Below, in pieces: positions 1 to 11,216 of a stretch of DNA of 64,000 nt; within the stretch, counting starts at the first letter, position 1; each line of letters opens with the position of its first letter. Below the pieces are notes generated by a model. That model worked only from the letters and a program-made list of their open reading frames with translations, searched no databases and was not told the origin of the DNA. The position numbers were made by a program, and so were the translations under genes. Source of the stretch: Arcanobacterium_A hippocoleae_A (lineage in GTDB: Bacteria > Actinomycetota > Actinomycetes > Actinomycetales > Actinomycetaceae); the NCBI GenBank assembly GCA_040360365.1, contig CP136412.1; one strand, written 5' to 3'.

Positions 1-1143
1 CCCATTCACTGCTCTCGCCGCCAAAGGCGCTAAAGTCCATCCGGCGCTTGCATCCCAACTTTCAGAAAATTCGCAAGCAGCACGGCAGGGGTACGCTGAG
101 CTTGCCGATTTTCTCGAATATCAGATAGCTCCGCACGCATCCGAAAAGGATAGTTTCGGCCGTGAACGCTATGAATTGCGCTCTTACCAGTTCCTTGGCG
201 CTGCTGTAGACTTCGATGAAACATATGAATGGGCTGAATCGGAACTAATGCGAATCGATTCCGAACAGAAGCAGATTGCGCGCGATCTTTACGGCGACGG
301 CGTAAGCGTCCGCGAAGCAATGGAAAAGCTGAATCACGACCCGGCGCGATTACTTCACGGAACCGCTGAGCTGCAGGCTTGGATGCAAGAAACTTCTGAT
401 GCAGCGCTTGATGTTTTATCAGGAAAACATTTCGATATTCCAGATGTACTGCACAAACTCGAATGTATGATTGCTCCGTCAGGTTCCGGCGGAATTTACT
501 ATACCGGGCCGACGGATGATTTCTCGCGCGGCGGGAGAATGTGGTGGTCTGTACCAGCAGGAACCGACACTTTCACTACCTGGCAGGAAAAACTACCGTG
601 TATCACGAGGGAGTTCCCGGCCATCACCTGCAGATTGGGCTTACAACTTATCTGCAAGGTCAGTTAAATAACTGGCGCCGTCACGGTTCGTGGGTTTCCG
701 GGCATGGAGAGGGCTGGGCGCTTTACGCTGAAGAATTAATGAGTGAACTCGGGTTTATGGATGAACCGGGAGAGCGGATGGGCGTGCTCGATTCAGAACG
801 TCTCCGCACAGCTCGTGTACTGCTTGATATTGGAGTCCACCTTGAAAAGAATGCGCCGGCGAAGTATCAGCATCTTTCCCCTATCTGGAACCGGGACGTC
901 GCCTGGGAATTTCTTCGGGAAAATGTGGCGATGGATTCAGCTTTCTTAAAATTCGAGCTAAACCGGTACCTCGGCTGGCCAGGGCAGGCACCTTCGTACA
1001 AGATTGGGCATCGGATTTGGAAAGAACTGCGTGCAGAAGCCCGCAAGCGCGCCGGGGCTGATTTTAACCTGAAAGATTGGCATATGCAGGCGCTCGCGAT
1101 TGGTTCGGTTGGTTTGGATATTATGCGGGAGGCACTGCGATGA
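1..1143 (+). CDS. DUF885 family metallopeptidase-like protein, 5' truncated by window edge, frameshifted
   Basis: C-terminal part of a DUF885 protein, a family of predicted zinc peptidases. It is open from position 2, so the start lies outside the window. The signature HEGVPGHHLQ lies near 605-634, followed by GHGEGWALYAEEL, both typical metal-site motifs of the family. The frame changes at the A5 run 588-592; six A restores WQEKTTVYHEGVPGHH without a break. The stop overlaps the maf start (ATGA), so the two are probably co-transcribed. The family is assigned with confidence from the motifs; the substrate is unknown. Confidence 0.85.
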
Positions 1144-1835
1144 AACTCCTGCTTGCTTCGGCTTCTCCTGCCCGCCGGCAAACATTGATTTCGGCTGGAA
1201 TCACTCCGCTTGTGGCAGTTTCGGATGTGTCTGAAGAATCCTTGCTTGCGGATCTGAAAACACGTGTTCACCATCCGAGCCCAGCTGAGCAGGTCCAACT
1301 GCTTGCGACGGCAAAGGCACGTGATGTCGCCGGAAAGTTCGTTAATCAAGCCGATACAGATAATCTGCACGATGCAAATATTTTCCAGAATTTTCCAGAC
1401 AGTGCAAATCCGCTTATTCCGCGGGTGGTCATTGGCTGTGATTCAATGTTTTCTTTTGCCGGCGAAGTTGTTGGCAAGCCGCACACTCCAGAAGTTGCCC
1501 GAAACCGGCTGCAGCGGATGCGCGGAAATGTTGGCGAGCTGTATACGGGGCATTGCGCAATTGACACATTAACTGGTGCAGAAAGCACTGGAGTATCTTG
1601 CGCCCGCATACATATCAGCGATATGAGCGATAGCGAGATTGAAGCCTATATTGCTTCCGGTGAGCCGTTGGGGGTTGCTGGTTCTTTCACAATCGACGGA
1701 TTCGGCGGTCCTTTTGTTGAGCGGATTGCAGGCGACCATCACGGCGTGGTCGGTATTTCACTTCCGCTGCTGCGGAAACTGCTCGGCGATTTTGGGATGA
1801 GCATTGTTGACTTTTGGGATATTCGCCAAGCTTAA
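1140..1835 (+). CDS. maf: Maf-like nucleoside triphosphate pyrophosphatase
   Basis: Maf proteins hydrolyse non-canonical or excess NTPs to NMP and pyrophosphate in the cytoplasm (house-cleaning or septum-related role). The N-terminus MKLLLASASPARR is the family P-loop-like signature. VVIGCDSMFSFAGEVVGKP near residue 100 carries the catalytic Asp region, and EPLGVAGSFTIDGFGG the later conserved block. At 231 residues it is slightly longer than usual because of an insertion around residues 70-90. The ATG at 1140 overlaps the upstream stop by 4 nt (ATGA), which supports translational coupling and this start over a longer open frame. Confidence 0.93.
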   Translation: MKLLLASASPARRQTLISAGITPLVAVSDVSEESLLADLKTRVHHPSPAEQVQLLATAKARDVAGKFVNQADTDNLHDANIFQNFPDSANPLIPRVVIGCDSMFSFAGEVVGKPHTPEVARNRLQRMRGNVGELYTGHCAIDTLTGAESTGVSCARIHISDMSDSEIEAYIASGEPLGVAGSFTIDGFGGPFVERIAGDHHGVVGISLPLLRKLLGDFGMSIVDFWDIRQA

Positions 1836-1896
1836 TCCGATTAGGGAGCTGTGCTAGGCGCTGTATAGAATCTGGCAGGTTTTCGCTAACGACGGC

Positions 1897-1930
1897 AGTG
1901 CGGGCTGGAAAGTGATTTCCAGCCCGCACT
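1897..1930. terminator. Bidirectional rho-independent terminator
   Basis: Perfect 15-bp stem (1897-1911 with 1916-1930) and a GTGA loop, followed by TTTATTT on the plus strand. It lies between the convergent maf (+) and beta-galactosidase (-) genes and can serve both. Confidence 0.85.
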
Positions 1931-1973
1931 TTTATTTAGTTTTCCGGCATTTGATTTTGCCGATATCGCGCGA

Positions 1974-4900
1974 TTACTCTTCGCGGCGGCGGGAAATAAC
2001 TGCGCCCGCTCCGCAGAGCACTGTTGCAATACCAATCAGACCAAGTACGCCCGCACCAGTCTTTGCAAGGTTATTGGCTGCCTTTCGGGAATCCTGCGCT
2101 TTCGGATTCAGCTCTGGGCTATTCGGTTCTGCAGGCTGCAGTTCCGGAGTATCTGGATTTCCCGGAGTTCCCGGCACATCTGGGGTTCCGGGCAGATCCG
2201 GATTATGCGGCGTATCCGGTGTGCCTGGAGTTTCCGGTGTACCCGGTACATCTGGGTGCTGCACTTTTATCGAATATTCGGCAGTGAGCGTCCCCTTATG
2301 AGTGTTAATCCCGGTGACCGTCACCATTGCGGTTCCCTCTTGCGTGTCGCCGGTGTAGGTTACACGGTAGTTCACACCTGCAGTGAGCTGCTTACCATCC
2401 TTACCGGTTACAGTCACTTTTTCCGGACGTGCAGGATGATCCGCGTCAACCTGGGCAACGGTAAGCTCTGCCGGTGAAATTTCAATCTTGTATCCAAGCT
2501 CTGGATTATTGAGATCAATTACCGGTTTTGCCGTACGCAAGCGGATTTCTGCAGCGCTCACAAACATATTCGGCTTAGTATCGCTCACCGTCGCCTTTGG
2601 CACAAGCTTCACATAACGAGCCGCGTAGACTTTGTCGAATTGGGCAATCTTCCATTCAGCATTGTCACTCCATGTACCGCTGGCTGCCTTAGTGTATTGG
2701 TCATCTGCCGGCAGTTTCACTCCATCCGGCAGTGCCGCTCCGGTTGGATTATCCGTGCTGCTTACAAAGACGTCGTATGCAGTGATGGTGCCGTTGTTAT
2801 TTCCGGCCGGGCGCGGCAGGTAGCGTAATGCTTCGATATCCGCTGGCTCTTTCAGAATCAGTACTGCCCAGCCTTTTTCTGCGAACTTTGCAGAATCGCC
2901 GTTGATTGGATTAGCTGCACCCCACGGAGTGTGCCATTTGGTGCTTGGATTTCCATCAATAGCCGCATCTTTCGAGTCATCTCCGCTAGTGTTTGCCTGG
3001 CTTCCCACTTCAATACGGGTGTCTGCAGGTTTTACGTCACGGGATGCATCATCATCGGCAAGCGGTTGATCTTGCCCAAGGAAGATTTGGAAAGTATTGC
3101 GTGCCTTGTGATCCTCAGCTTCAACAATCAGCCGGACTACACCCGCATATTCCGGCAGCAGTGTTACGGCTGCGTTGTCTTTTGCAGTGTAATCGAGTGC
3201 AGCGATTTTTTCAGCCGGAGTCATGTATTTCCAGGAGGAAAGTGTGGATTCTGGGAGTTCCGCCCCGTTTACCTGCAGCGAAGCGAGTTTAGCTGCGGTA
3301 TTTGCAGTGACTCCGCTGCGCTCTGTACCTTTCAAAAGCACTTCCGAAATACCGGTGCAAGGTTTGCGCTTATCAAGATTTTCAGCTTTATTTGTGACTT
3401 CAATCTTCACGTAAGTTGCCGTCACCGGTTTCACTAACTTGTATGTGTACGGTTTAACGTTAGTTTTCTCTGCTCCCATCGTCTCAGCGGTTTCCACTGC
3501 AGTCCATGGACCGTTTGCTGATTCACTCACAAAGAACTTTGTGGTGCCGGCATCCGGATAACGTGCAGACCAGTTGTCTTTGTAGAAATAAATTCCGAAT
3601 TCGGAGAATTCCTGCTGCGTATCGTATCCGAAGACGATTTCAGCCTTGTTATCGCCAGCCTGAGCTGCCTTATAGTTGGTCCAAACATTCGGATTTGTTC
3701 CCTCGTTAATCGCAGGAACAGCGGTCTTGCCGTCTTTGATTGCGGCAAGTGTGTCACTCTGTTGATTTTCCGGAATGTCCTGGGTGAGGGTGGAAGCAGC
3801 CGGAGCAAGATTCTTGCCGACGGAAACATTTTCCGCAACTACACGAATTGCCGCGCTGACCTTTAATTCCTTTCCGAAAACATTTGCTGTCCCGTCGATC
3901 TTCACTGTGCCGGCTTTGGCGTATGCGCTTTCAGCTGGCGAATTCCATTTCACCGGGAAGTTCGTGTTCAGAACTTTTCCGTCTGGCATAACTGCAGGGC
4001 GGGATGCGGGCAGCGCAGGGGCTTGCCCGATTGCGGTAACTGCCGAATAGTTCAGCACAGCACCGATGGTATTCAGCATTGTCACATTCACACTGATTTT
4101 ATCGCCGAGTGAGGTGGTACCGGCGAGTGTGAAGCTGCCGTCAGCTGAAATCTGTTCCGGAGTTGCTTTTTCCCAAGTTACGTCGGCTTGCTTCGCAGTG
4201 CCGTCTTGCATTACAGCATCAATTTTTGCCGGGAGCTTTGGCTGCTGCCCAACCTGTACGTAATAGTTCCGCGGGAAGTGGTAGTAGCTCACTGCATTCT
4301 GTGTTTGCGTTCCAGCTTTCACTGCAGTTACGGTAACCGTCTTTGTTTCAAGACCGTCGGCGCTGATTGTAATTTCACACGGACCGGAAATCGTTGCCGC
4401 TTTTACAATCCCCAGGACTTTCCCGGCAAACGCCTTTCGTTTCGGAGAAAGATAGGAGGTGTGATCGGCTTGTTCACCGTTATCGGTGCCAACGATGCTG
4501 CAGCGGCCATTTGCGGTGAACGAAACTACATTTTCCGCATTTGGTACCGGCACACCATTTTCGTCGGTGATTGTGACATCAAGGTAGGCGAGATCTTCGT
4601 TATCTGCCTTGATTTCTTTCCGGTCAACTTGCACATCGAACTTTTTCGCAGCGCCGGCAGTCTGTACACGGCTGCGTCCAAGTGCTTTTTCAATCTTCTT
4701 GCCGGCAGAATCGTAACCGATAGCTTCCAGGGTGCCGTCTTGATATGGGACTTCCCAGGTGAGATAAAGATTCTTGTGTTCTGCTGTGTTCTTGTCTTGA
4801 CCTTCGTAAATCTGGTACTTGTATCCAGCTGTGGTGGTCTTTTCAGCGAATGTTTTCTCTCCCAGCTTCTTCTTTTCACCATTCTTCGGGGTGAACCAAA

Positions 4901-7039
4901 GTTCCACTTTGCGTGCATCTGAGTAGACCACTACGGGAACCTTTTGCTCGGAACCATTCTTCTTCACTACATCAGAGTTCCATGCCGGAAGAATATGCAG
5001 GGTATGCGCTTTATCGTTCCATTGGCTCTGATAGAAATAGTAGGAATCTTTCGGGAAACCAGCCGTATCAATAATGCCGAAGTAGGAATTCTTTGGCGAC
5101 GGCCATGCGCCTTTTGCGCCGGGGCTAGTACCGTTCCAGTGGGTTGGCTCGCCGATATAGTCAAACCCGGTCCAAACCATTTCACCGGCAACGAAGTCCC
5201 GCTTAATCACGTCGTACCATGCCGAACTAGCTTCTGCACCCCAATTTACTTTCGAAGCGTCATAAGAGGTAAGTTTCTTATCGCTAGTTTGCTGATTGTC
5301 ACTTGTGCGGAGATAGAATCCGCGGCTGTTTACCGAAGACGCAGTTTCTGATCCATAGATGGGCCATTTTGGATATTCTCGATGCAGGGAATCATATTTA
5401 TCCCCGCCAACATAATTCAGCCCGGCAGTACCGCCAGCTGTAACCAGTGAGTTCATCAGGCTCTTTGCCGAAGCTGATCCGCCTTTTAGCTGGTTATCCC
5501 CGCGGGTAACCGGACGGGTCTGATCAACAGCTTGCGCCCACTGAATCAAACTGGCTTGCTGCTGCACATAGTTACTCATATCTGTATGAGTTTGCGTCCC
5601 CTCGCCAATTTCATTTCCGAGCGACCACATAATCACACTTGGCGCATTAAAATCACGTTTTAGCGTCGTCTCAAGATCAAACTGCGCCCAAGTACTGCCG
5701 GCGGAAACATTTTCCAGTTTCGTCCCAGCAGGTACAGTTTGTGCAAAGAAACGCGAGTAGTCATTCCGATTTCCGTTCTTCGGATACTGCAGCCCATCAA
5801 AAATTTCTTCAATCAGCAGCATTCCCTTTTCATTCGCCAGTTCCACCAGGTCACGGGATGCCGGATTATGGGTCACGCGAATCGTGTTTGCCCCCATCTC
5901 CTGCAAAATATCAATCTGACGTTCAATTGCCCGCCGGTACGCTTTCGCACCGAGCGCACCTTGATCATGGTGCATTGAAACACCCTTCAGCTTCAGCTTT
6001 TTCCCGTTAAGTTCGAATCCGGTATTCGGATCAAACTTGGTCTGCCGGAAGCCGGTAACAGTGTCTACGGTGTCAAGTACTTTATCTCCCGCACTCACTT
6101 CAGTGGTGACTACGTAGAGCTGCGGATTGTCGAGATTCCACAGTTTTGGAGAATTAGCAGCAAGATCTTGCTTTTGCGTTGCCTTTGCACCCGGCTGCAG
6201 CTCCTGAGACGCGCTGACTGTACCGAGCACGGCACCATCTGCCTTTGCCTTAATTGTGTGCTTCACCGTCACACTCTTTGCAGCAGCACTTTCATTCTCG
6301 AGCACCGTCGCTACTTCGAGATTCAAAGTACCCGTACCCTTGTAATTTTCAATATTCTTCGCAGTAACTTTTACGCCGTTATGCGCCACATGCACCGGAT
6401 CAGTGATTACTAGATCTACATCGCGGTAAATTCCCGAACCGGAATACCACCGGCTTGATGGAAGCTGGTGATTTACGCGCACTGCAAGCACATTATCCTG
6501 CCCAAACTTCACTGATTCCGTTACATCCACTGAGAACGGAGTATAGCCATAAGGATGATTAGCGAGCTGTGTACCGTTCAAATAAATCGCGGCGTCCATA
6601 TAAATGCCGTCGAAATTTAAATTAATCCGCTTCCCTTGAGCTCTTCCGGCAATGGCAGCACTTTCCGGTACCAGCCGACACCGCCAGGCAAGTAACCGCT
6701 TTCGGCTTCACCAGACTGGGTAAATTCCTGCTCAATACTATAGTCATGCGGTAAATCAACGTTTTTCCAGGCGGAATCATCAAATTGCGGATTTTCTGCG
6801 CCGCTCTGCTCACCAAGAATAAACTTCCATCCGGAATTAATCGTCTGCAGGCGAGAGTGCAAATCAAGCACACTCACCTTTACATCCTCCGCATTTGATA
6901 CCATCTGCGTGGAAGTGTTTAATTCCGCATAGTCCATCGCACCATAAGCTGCGGGAACCATTCCGATAGCAGCCACTGCACCTGCGGCTGCAAATGCTAA
7001 CGCCCGCGGCCCGATTTGCCGTGTTCGGCTTATGCCCAT
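1974..7039 (-). CDS. Cell-wall anchored GH2 beta-galactosidase, multidomain, frameshifted
   Basis: About 1,688 residues. Domains in order: signal peptide (hydrophobic run ending near PAAYGA), GH2 sugar-binding domain (YLPGGVGWYRK), Ig-like domain, GH2 catalytic domain with acid/base Glu in WSLGNEIGEG (about residue 477) and probable nucleophile Glu in YGSETAS (about 565), DUF4982/GH2 C-terminal domains, Big_4-type Ig repeats, two F5/8C-like carbohydrate-binding domains, a Pro-Gly-Thr-Asp repeat spacer, then LAKTG, a hydrophobic segment and an RRREE tail. It therefore acts at the cell surface after sortase anchoring and removes galactosyl residues from glycans or glycoproteins. The start follows AAGGAG. 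One base is missing near 6631-6638; restoring it gives EELKGKRINLNFDGIY. The exact substrate cannot be told. Confidence 0.9.
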
Positions 7040-7573
7040 ACTTCTTCTCCTTAACACACCCTCGTGTAACCTTTTACCGCGTATATCTGCGGGCGGATTT
7101 GCCGGATTACCAGATTTTACCGTCCGAGATTTACGTGTTTGCAGTTTGGGAACTTTGCTGTGCTGCCGCAATGAAAATAAAAGAAATTATTTTCCAGATT
7201 TATTCAATCTGCAACGGTTTCTTGAAAGCTTCGCAGCGCGCCGTCGCACCGCACAACACCTTTCCGCCACACCTATACTAGCAAACTGCCAGTAAGATTA
7301 TCCCGCCAAAAGTCTCAATAGCGTCCAGGAAGCGAAACAGCAGCAAAAACAGCCAAAGTTTTCTCCACACCGCAATTTGCAGGAACGCACTCAGATGCAA
7401 ACATACAAATGAATTTTTGCATATACTGCTAAACATATCGTGCTGGACACTGCAAATTTCAGCCGCTGCTGAAGCACCGAAACTTATCCAGCAAAGGAGC
7501 TGAGAATTGCAAAAATCATCTTGGCGAAACATGCTGCAGCGCGGAAAAATAAAAAACGGTGGGTGATGACCGC
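7040..7573. other. Intergenic divergent promoter region
   Basis: About 530 bp between the divergently read beta-galactosidase and a small membrane protein. AAGGAG at 7046-7051 is the ribosome binding site of the beta-galactosidase. Two TATACT hexamers (near 7274 and 7433) could be -10 boxes. I see no convincing gene here; the open frames are short and lack conserved features. Confidence 0.4.
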
Positions 7574-8047
7574 ATGGTGAAAAATCCGCCAATTCCCGCC
7601 AAAACGAAGTGGATAGTGATAGCATTTACAGCGATTATTGTGCTATATTTCAGTGTTATTTTTCTGAAAATGGTATATGACAAAAACGGCGGACTTCACA
7701 GTGCCGAGATTGTTGAATATTTCAAATCCGCAGGAGTAATCGCGAAAGACGAAAAAGTAATCGACAGCGAAAGCGAACGCAGTTCATTCAATGCCAGAGA
7801 TCATCTGTTTCTTCCGCATAGGTGCATTGTGATAATGGACTATCCGCCTACCAGCCCCGCTGTGGAAAAAATTGCTCAGTATAACTCATACGGCGAAATC
7901 GATATTGCAGCGATTAATCAAAACGCCATGATTTTCAAAATGATCTACGGCGGAGAGACGATCTGCCGAAAATACGATTCTGACGATGACAGTTGGTATG
8001 CAGATAACAGCGCAATCATTGACGCATTCAGAAAATACAAAAAGTAA
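7574..8047 (+). CDS. Hypothetical single-pass membrane protein
   Basis: Unrecognised protein of 157 residues. A short N-terminal KNPPIPAKTK is followed by one clear transmembrane segment (about residues 10-32), then a soluble, mixed-charge domain of about 120 residues that should face outward. Codon usage and residue composition look real, and the frame is intact. The ATG at 7574 is chosen; a GTG at 7559 in the same frame is possible and neither has a strong ribosome binding site. It is a solitary gene between convergent or divergent neighbours. No function is claimed. Confidence 0.6.
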   Translation: MVKNPPIPAKTKWIVIAFTAIIVLYFSVIFLKMVYDKNGGLHSAEIVEYFKSAGVIAKDEKVIDSESERSSFNARDHLFLPHRCIVIMDYPPTSPAVEKIAQYNSYGEIDIAAINQNAMIFKMIYGGETICRKYDSDDDSWYADNSAIIDAFRKYKK

Positions 8048-8159
8048 CTTCACCGGCCAGCAGCTTCAGGCGCTGGCTGAGCGAACCAGCCGCGAACAGC
8101 GGGCTGCAATCACGCTCGGCCAATGCCTGAAGATATGCTGCTAATCATAAAACAATCAA

Positions 8160-9491
8160 TTAAACGATACCGTCTTCCAAATCAGAGAAACGCCGATTTT
8201 GTGTTTCACGTTCACTCATCGGCACCCAGTCACGCTCCGGAGCGCCAATATATACTTGCCTTGGCCGTCCAATTTTTTGCTCCGGATCCAAAATCAGCTC
8301 GTGATATTGCGCAATCCAGCCCGGAAGCCGCCCTAAAGCAAACAATGGCGTGAACATCTGCGTCGGGAACCCCATTGCCTTATAGATTAACCCAGTGTAG
8401 AAGTCAACATTCGGGTAAAGATGCCGTTCAACGAAATAATCGTCATTCAACGCAAACTGCTCAAGTTCACGCGCCATATCAAACAGCTCCGAATCACCGC
8501 CGAGTTTATCGAGAATCTCGTCCGCCAGCTCTTTCACGATTGTGGCACGCGGATCATAATTCTTATACACACGATGCCCGAAGCCCATCAGCTTCACTGA
8601 ATTCTGCTTATCTTTAACCTGATCAACGAAATCCGAAATCTGCAGTCCCTCTTCCCGAATCGAATGCAGCATGTTCAGCACTGCTTCATTCGCTCCGCCG
8701 TGCAGCGGCCCGGAAAGCGCTCCAACTCCGGCAGCCACTGAAGCATAGATACTTGCGTGTGAAGACCCAACCAGGCGCACCGTCGAAGTGGAACAATTCT
8801 GTTCATGATCCGCGTGCAAAATAAACAGTTTGTCAAGCGCATTCACTATAGTTGGATCAACATCGTGCGCCTGATACGGCAAACCGAAAGTCATCCGTAA
8901 GAAATCCTCAGTGTACGACTTCGCTGCATCCGGATAAAGCAGCGGAAGTCCCGTCGCCCGTTTCGAAGCATACGCAATCATCGTCGGCACTTTCGCCAGC
9001 AGCAGCACCGACGCAAGATCACGCTGATGCGAATCATGCGGATCAAGCGTATCTTCATAGTAAGTACCAAGACCGGCAATCCCTGCTTGCAGAATTGACA
9101 TTGGATGCCCATGTGACGGGAAAGCTGTAAAGAACGAACGAAAATCTTCATGCAGCAGAGTATGGCGCTTAATGCGATGAATAAACGCGGCCAGCGAATT
9201 AGCGTCCGGAAGACGGCCGTAAATTAACAAATATGCCACTTCCAGGAACGAACAGTTCTTCGCGAGCTGTTCAATTGGATAGCCGCGATAGCGAAGAATC
9301 CCTTTCCCGCCGTCGATATATGTGATTTCCGAGGCGCAGGATGCCGTATTCGTAAAACCCGGATCTAGCGTAACGGTACCGGAAGTTTGCAGCAAGCCGT
9401 TAATTTTGAAACCATCATTACCTGCAGTTGCATGAATCCGCTCAAGTTCAAGCTCGTTCCCGTCGATTACTAATTTTGCACTTGGAGCCAT
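8160..9491 (-). CDS. gltA: Citrate synthase (type II, gltA-like)
   Basis: Condenses oxaloacetate and acetyl-CoA to citrate, the entry step of the TCA cycle. The 443-residue protein has all the hallmarks: ILRYRGYPIEQLA, HADHEQNCSTSTVR, GPLHGGANEAVL (catalytic His), MGFGHRVYKNYDPR (second catalytic His and Arg) and the late NVDFYTG block carrying the catalytic Asp. The ATG at 9491 is preceded by GAAAGG at a good distance, so an upstream in-frame start at 9515 is not needed. The gene is monocistronic. A second, divergent citrate synthase gene lies at 58.2-59.6 kb, and isocitrate dehydrogenase at 27.7 kb. Confidence 0.95.
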   Translation of the reverse strand: MAPSAKLVIDGNELELERIHATAGNDGFKINGLLQTSGTVTLDPGFTNTASCASEITYIDGGKGILRYRGYPIEQLAKNCSFLEVAYLLIYGRLPDANSLAAFIHRIKRHTLLHEDFRSFFTAFPSHGHPMSILQAGIAGLGTYYEDTLDPHDSHQRDLASVLLLAKVPTMIAYASKRATGLPLLYPDAAKSYTEDFLRMTFGLPYQAHDVDPTIVNALDKLFILHADHEQNCSTSTVRLVGSSHASIYASVAAGVGALSGPLHGGANEAVLNMLHSIREEGLQISDFVDQVKDKQNSVKLMGFGHRVYKNYDPRATIVKELADEILDKLGGDSELFDMARELEQFALNDDYFVERHLYPNVDFYTGLIYKAMGFPTQMFTPLFALGRLPGWIAQYHELILDPEQKIGRPRQVYIGAPERDWVPMSERETQNRRFSDLEDGIV

Positions 9492-9632
9492 GAGTTTGCC
9501 TTTCGTTATTTGCACTGTACCGGGCGTGCTGCACTGCTTTCAGTTTTGAATTTCACCCCAGTCGATTCGAATCAAATTGTGAGCGCACCTCGCAGCATTA
9601 CGACTGCACCCAAATGCATTTCCCTACTGCCG

Positions 9633-9681
9633 AAAGCTATTTGCTGCTGCGAAAAGCTATTCGCCGCCAGGAAAAGCTGAG
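9633..9681. repeat. Short tandem repeat, about 20-bp unit
   Basis: Two imperfect 20-bp units beginning AAAGCTATT (9633 and 9653) and the start of a third (9673) lie upstream of gltA. This is a small local duplication; no function is evident. Confidence 0.5.
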
Positions 9682-9905
9682 AGATTTGTGAACTTAAGAC
9701 CAAGTTATTTTCAGCCTACTCTATTGCAAGCCGGCCCGCACCTAATATCTCAATATTAAGATTTTTTCGCTCTGCTCTGCGTGAACACATCGGCCTTAAC
9801 CAAATCTGATTTCACTCCCGAACTGACGCCAGCACAGCATTTACGCTGCACAAGTAATCGCATTATTGAGTTTCCGCAGCGCAGCTAACGGCAAAATCAG
9901 ATTCG

Positions 9906-10134
9906 TTACGTGAATTAACGGCGGCATGCCGGCACTGCGTAAGCGGCGGCGGGAAGCCGGTTTTGTTGCGTAAGCGGCGGCAAGAACTCAGGCTGTATTT
10001 TTCACCGTCGAAAGCGTTTACGTTTGTGCTGGTCACAGAGGCAAAGGAACGACGGCGCTCCCGTCGTTAATCAAAACTATCCATTTTGCCGCCAGTTACG
10101 TAACCTCACAGAGATTTTGCCGCCAGTTACGTAA
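9906..10134 (+). repeat. Dispersed 138-bp inverted-end element, copy A, with 31-bp boxes
   Basis: The core runs 9966-10103 (138 bp). The left end is TTGCGTAAGCGGCGGCAA; the right end read in reverse is TTACGTAACTGGCGGCAA, so the two match as inverted repeats. Inside lie GTTTGTGCTGGTCAC and a perfect 8-bp hairpin AACGACGG-CGCTC-CCGTCGTT at 10049-10069. Further TTACGTAA-like boxes sit 31 bp upstream (9935), roughly another step upstream (9906), and 31 bp beyond the right end (ending 10134). Copies with the same 138-bp spacing lie near 34.5 and 44.9 kb. There is no coding potential. Confidence 0.8.
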
Positions 10135-10284
10135 GCCGGATACTTGCGGCGCACAAACAAAAACGCAAATAACCGCTAACGCCGCAGGTTAAATCAAAAG
10201 CAGAAGTAAACGGCAAAAATAAAAGCAAACGGCGGCCGCCGGCCGAAAAACCGGAAACCGCCGTAATTAAACCCAAGCAAAAAT

Positions 10285-10605
10285 TTAACTATTTTGCGGC
10301 GGAAGCTTCGCAATTAACGGATGATCATGCTTAATCACACCCATCTTTGCCGCACCGCCCGGAGATCCAAGCTCATTAAAGAACTCCGCATTCGCATCGT
10401 AATATTCAGCCCACTCATCCGGTAAATCGTCTTCATAATAGATTGCTTCAGTTGGGCAAACTGGTTCGCAAGCACCGCAATCTACACACTCATCCGGATG
10501 AATATAAAGAGTCCGCTCGCCTTCATAGATACAATCCACAGGGCACTCATCTACGCATGCACGATCTTTAATATCCACGCAAGGCAAAGCAATCACGTAA
10601 GTCAT
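10285..10605 (-). CDS. fdxA: 7Fe ferredoxin, FdxA type
   Basis: Small cytoplasmic electron carrier (106 residues) with one [3Fe-4S] and one [4Fe-4S] cluster. The clusters are bound by C-V-D-I-K-D-R-A-C-V-D-E-C-P near residue 9 and C-V-D-C-G-A-C-E-P-V-C-P near residue 40. The N-terminus MTYVIALPC and the acidic C-terminal extension are characteristic of the actinobacterial FdxA group, which serves P450 and oxidoreductase partners. AGGAAG lies before the ATG. Repeat element copy A lies just downstream. Confidence 0.95.
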   Translation of the reverse strand: MTYVIALPCVDIKDRACVDECPVDCIYEGERTLYIHPDECVDCGACEPVCPTEAIYYEDDLPDEWAEYYDANAEFFNELGSPGGAAKMGVIKHDHPLIAKLPPQNS

Positions 10606-10748
10606 GTTCTACTTCCTTTTCTAAACGACGGGATTGTCCGCAATTTCTAAATTTTCCCCAACTAAAGCCGCCTCACGAGCATCCGCTGCAAATCGTTCCG
10701 CATTTACTGCCGAACAGAAACCTGAATACTCGCTTTTCGATACACATC

Positions 10749-11216
10749 TTAGCGGGATTTCTTCCGAAATGCAGTGGCGATTGGCACAAATGCGAGAATC
10801 GGGGCAGCAAAAATCCAAATTCGGGATGCGAGCTGTTCCTGGATTGCGGTCACATCATTCTGCAATGGGAACAGCATAAATCCCGCAGTAACTGCCGCCG
10901 CAGCAACAAAATATCCCACTGCGCCGAATTTCCCGCCCAATTCGACGGCGAACCATCCGCCAGCCAGAATCAGCAACGCCGCGAGAATCATTCCTACCCA
11001 CTCATAGTTAACCGGACCAATATGCGCAATGAGTGCTCCTACTGCAGCACACCCGCCGACAAAAACGCCGGCAATTACGCGAATGAGAACATCTGAAAAA
11101 CGTTTCCGGCGAATGCTGGAATCTTCCTGAGCCGGCAGCGGTTTAAACAAATCAGATTGCACTAACGAATCTGCCTCAGGATTTTCAGCTGCTGCGGTTT
11201 CCGATATCCCGCTCAC
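10749..11216 (-). CDS. Hypothetical integral membrane protein
   Basis: 155 residues. A soluble N-terminus of about 45 residues is followed by about four hydrophobic segments (VLIRVIAGVFVGG, WVGMILAALLILAGG, GYFVAAAAVTAGFML, IFAAPILAFVPIA) and a basic end (FRKKSR). The GTG start overlaps the typA stop (GTGA), so it is translated from the typA message. I do not recognise the family with certainty; small four-helix proteins often accompany typA in actinobacteria. The frame is intact. Confidence 0.7.
   Translation of the reverse strand: MSGISETAAAENPEADSLVQSDLFKPLPAQEDSSIRRKRFSDVLIRVIAGVFVGGCAAVGALIAHIGPVNYEWVGMILAALLILAGGWFAVELGGKFGAVGYFVAAAAVTAGFMLFPLQNDVTAIQEQLASRIWIFAAPILAFVPIATAFRKKSR

Noticed and set aside
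8048..8159. Coding-like stretch (FTGQQLQALAERTSREQRAA...) after the small membrane protein gene
   Set aside because: Only about 30 codons, no start or ribosome binding site and no neighbour it could belong to; at most a gene remnant.
9906..10134. CRISPR array, because of regularly spaced repeats
   Set aside because: The period is 31 bp in total with diverged units and no spacer-repeat alternation; no cas genes are present.
10621..10748. Short frame between fdxA and the membrane protein gene
   Set aside because: Overlaps the neighbour in another frame and lacks any coding hallmark.
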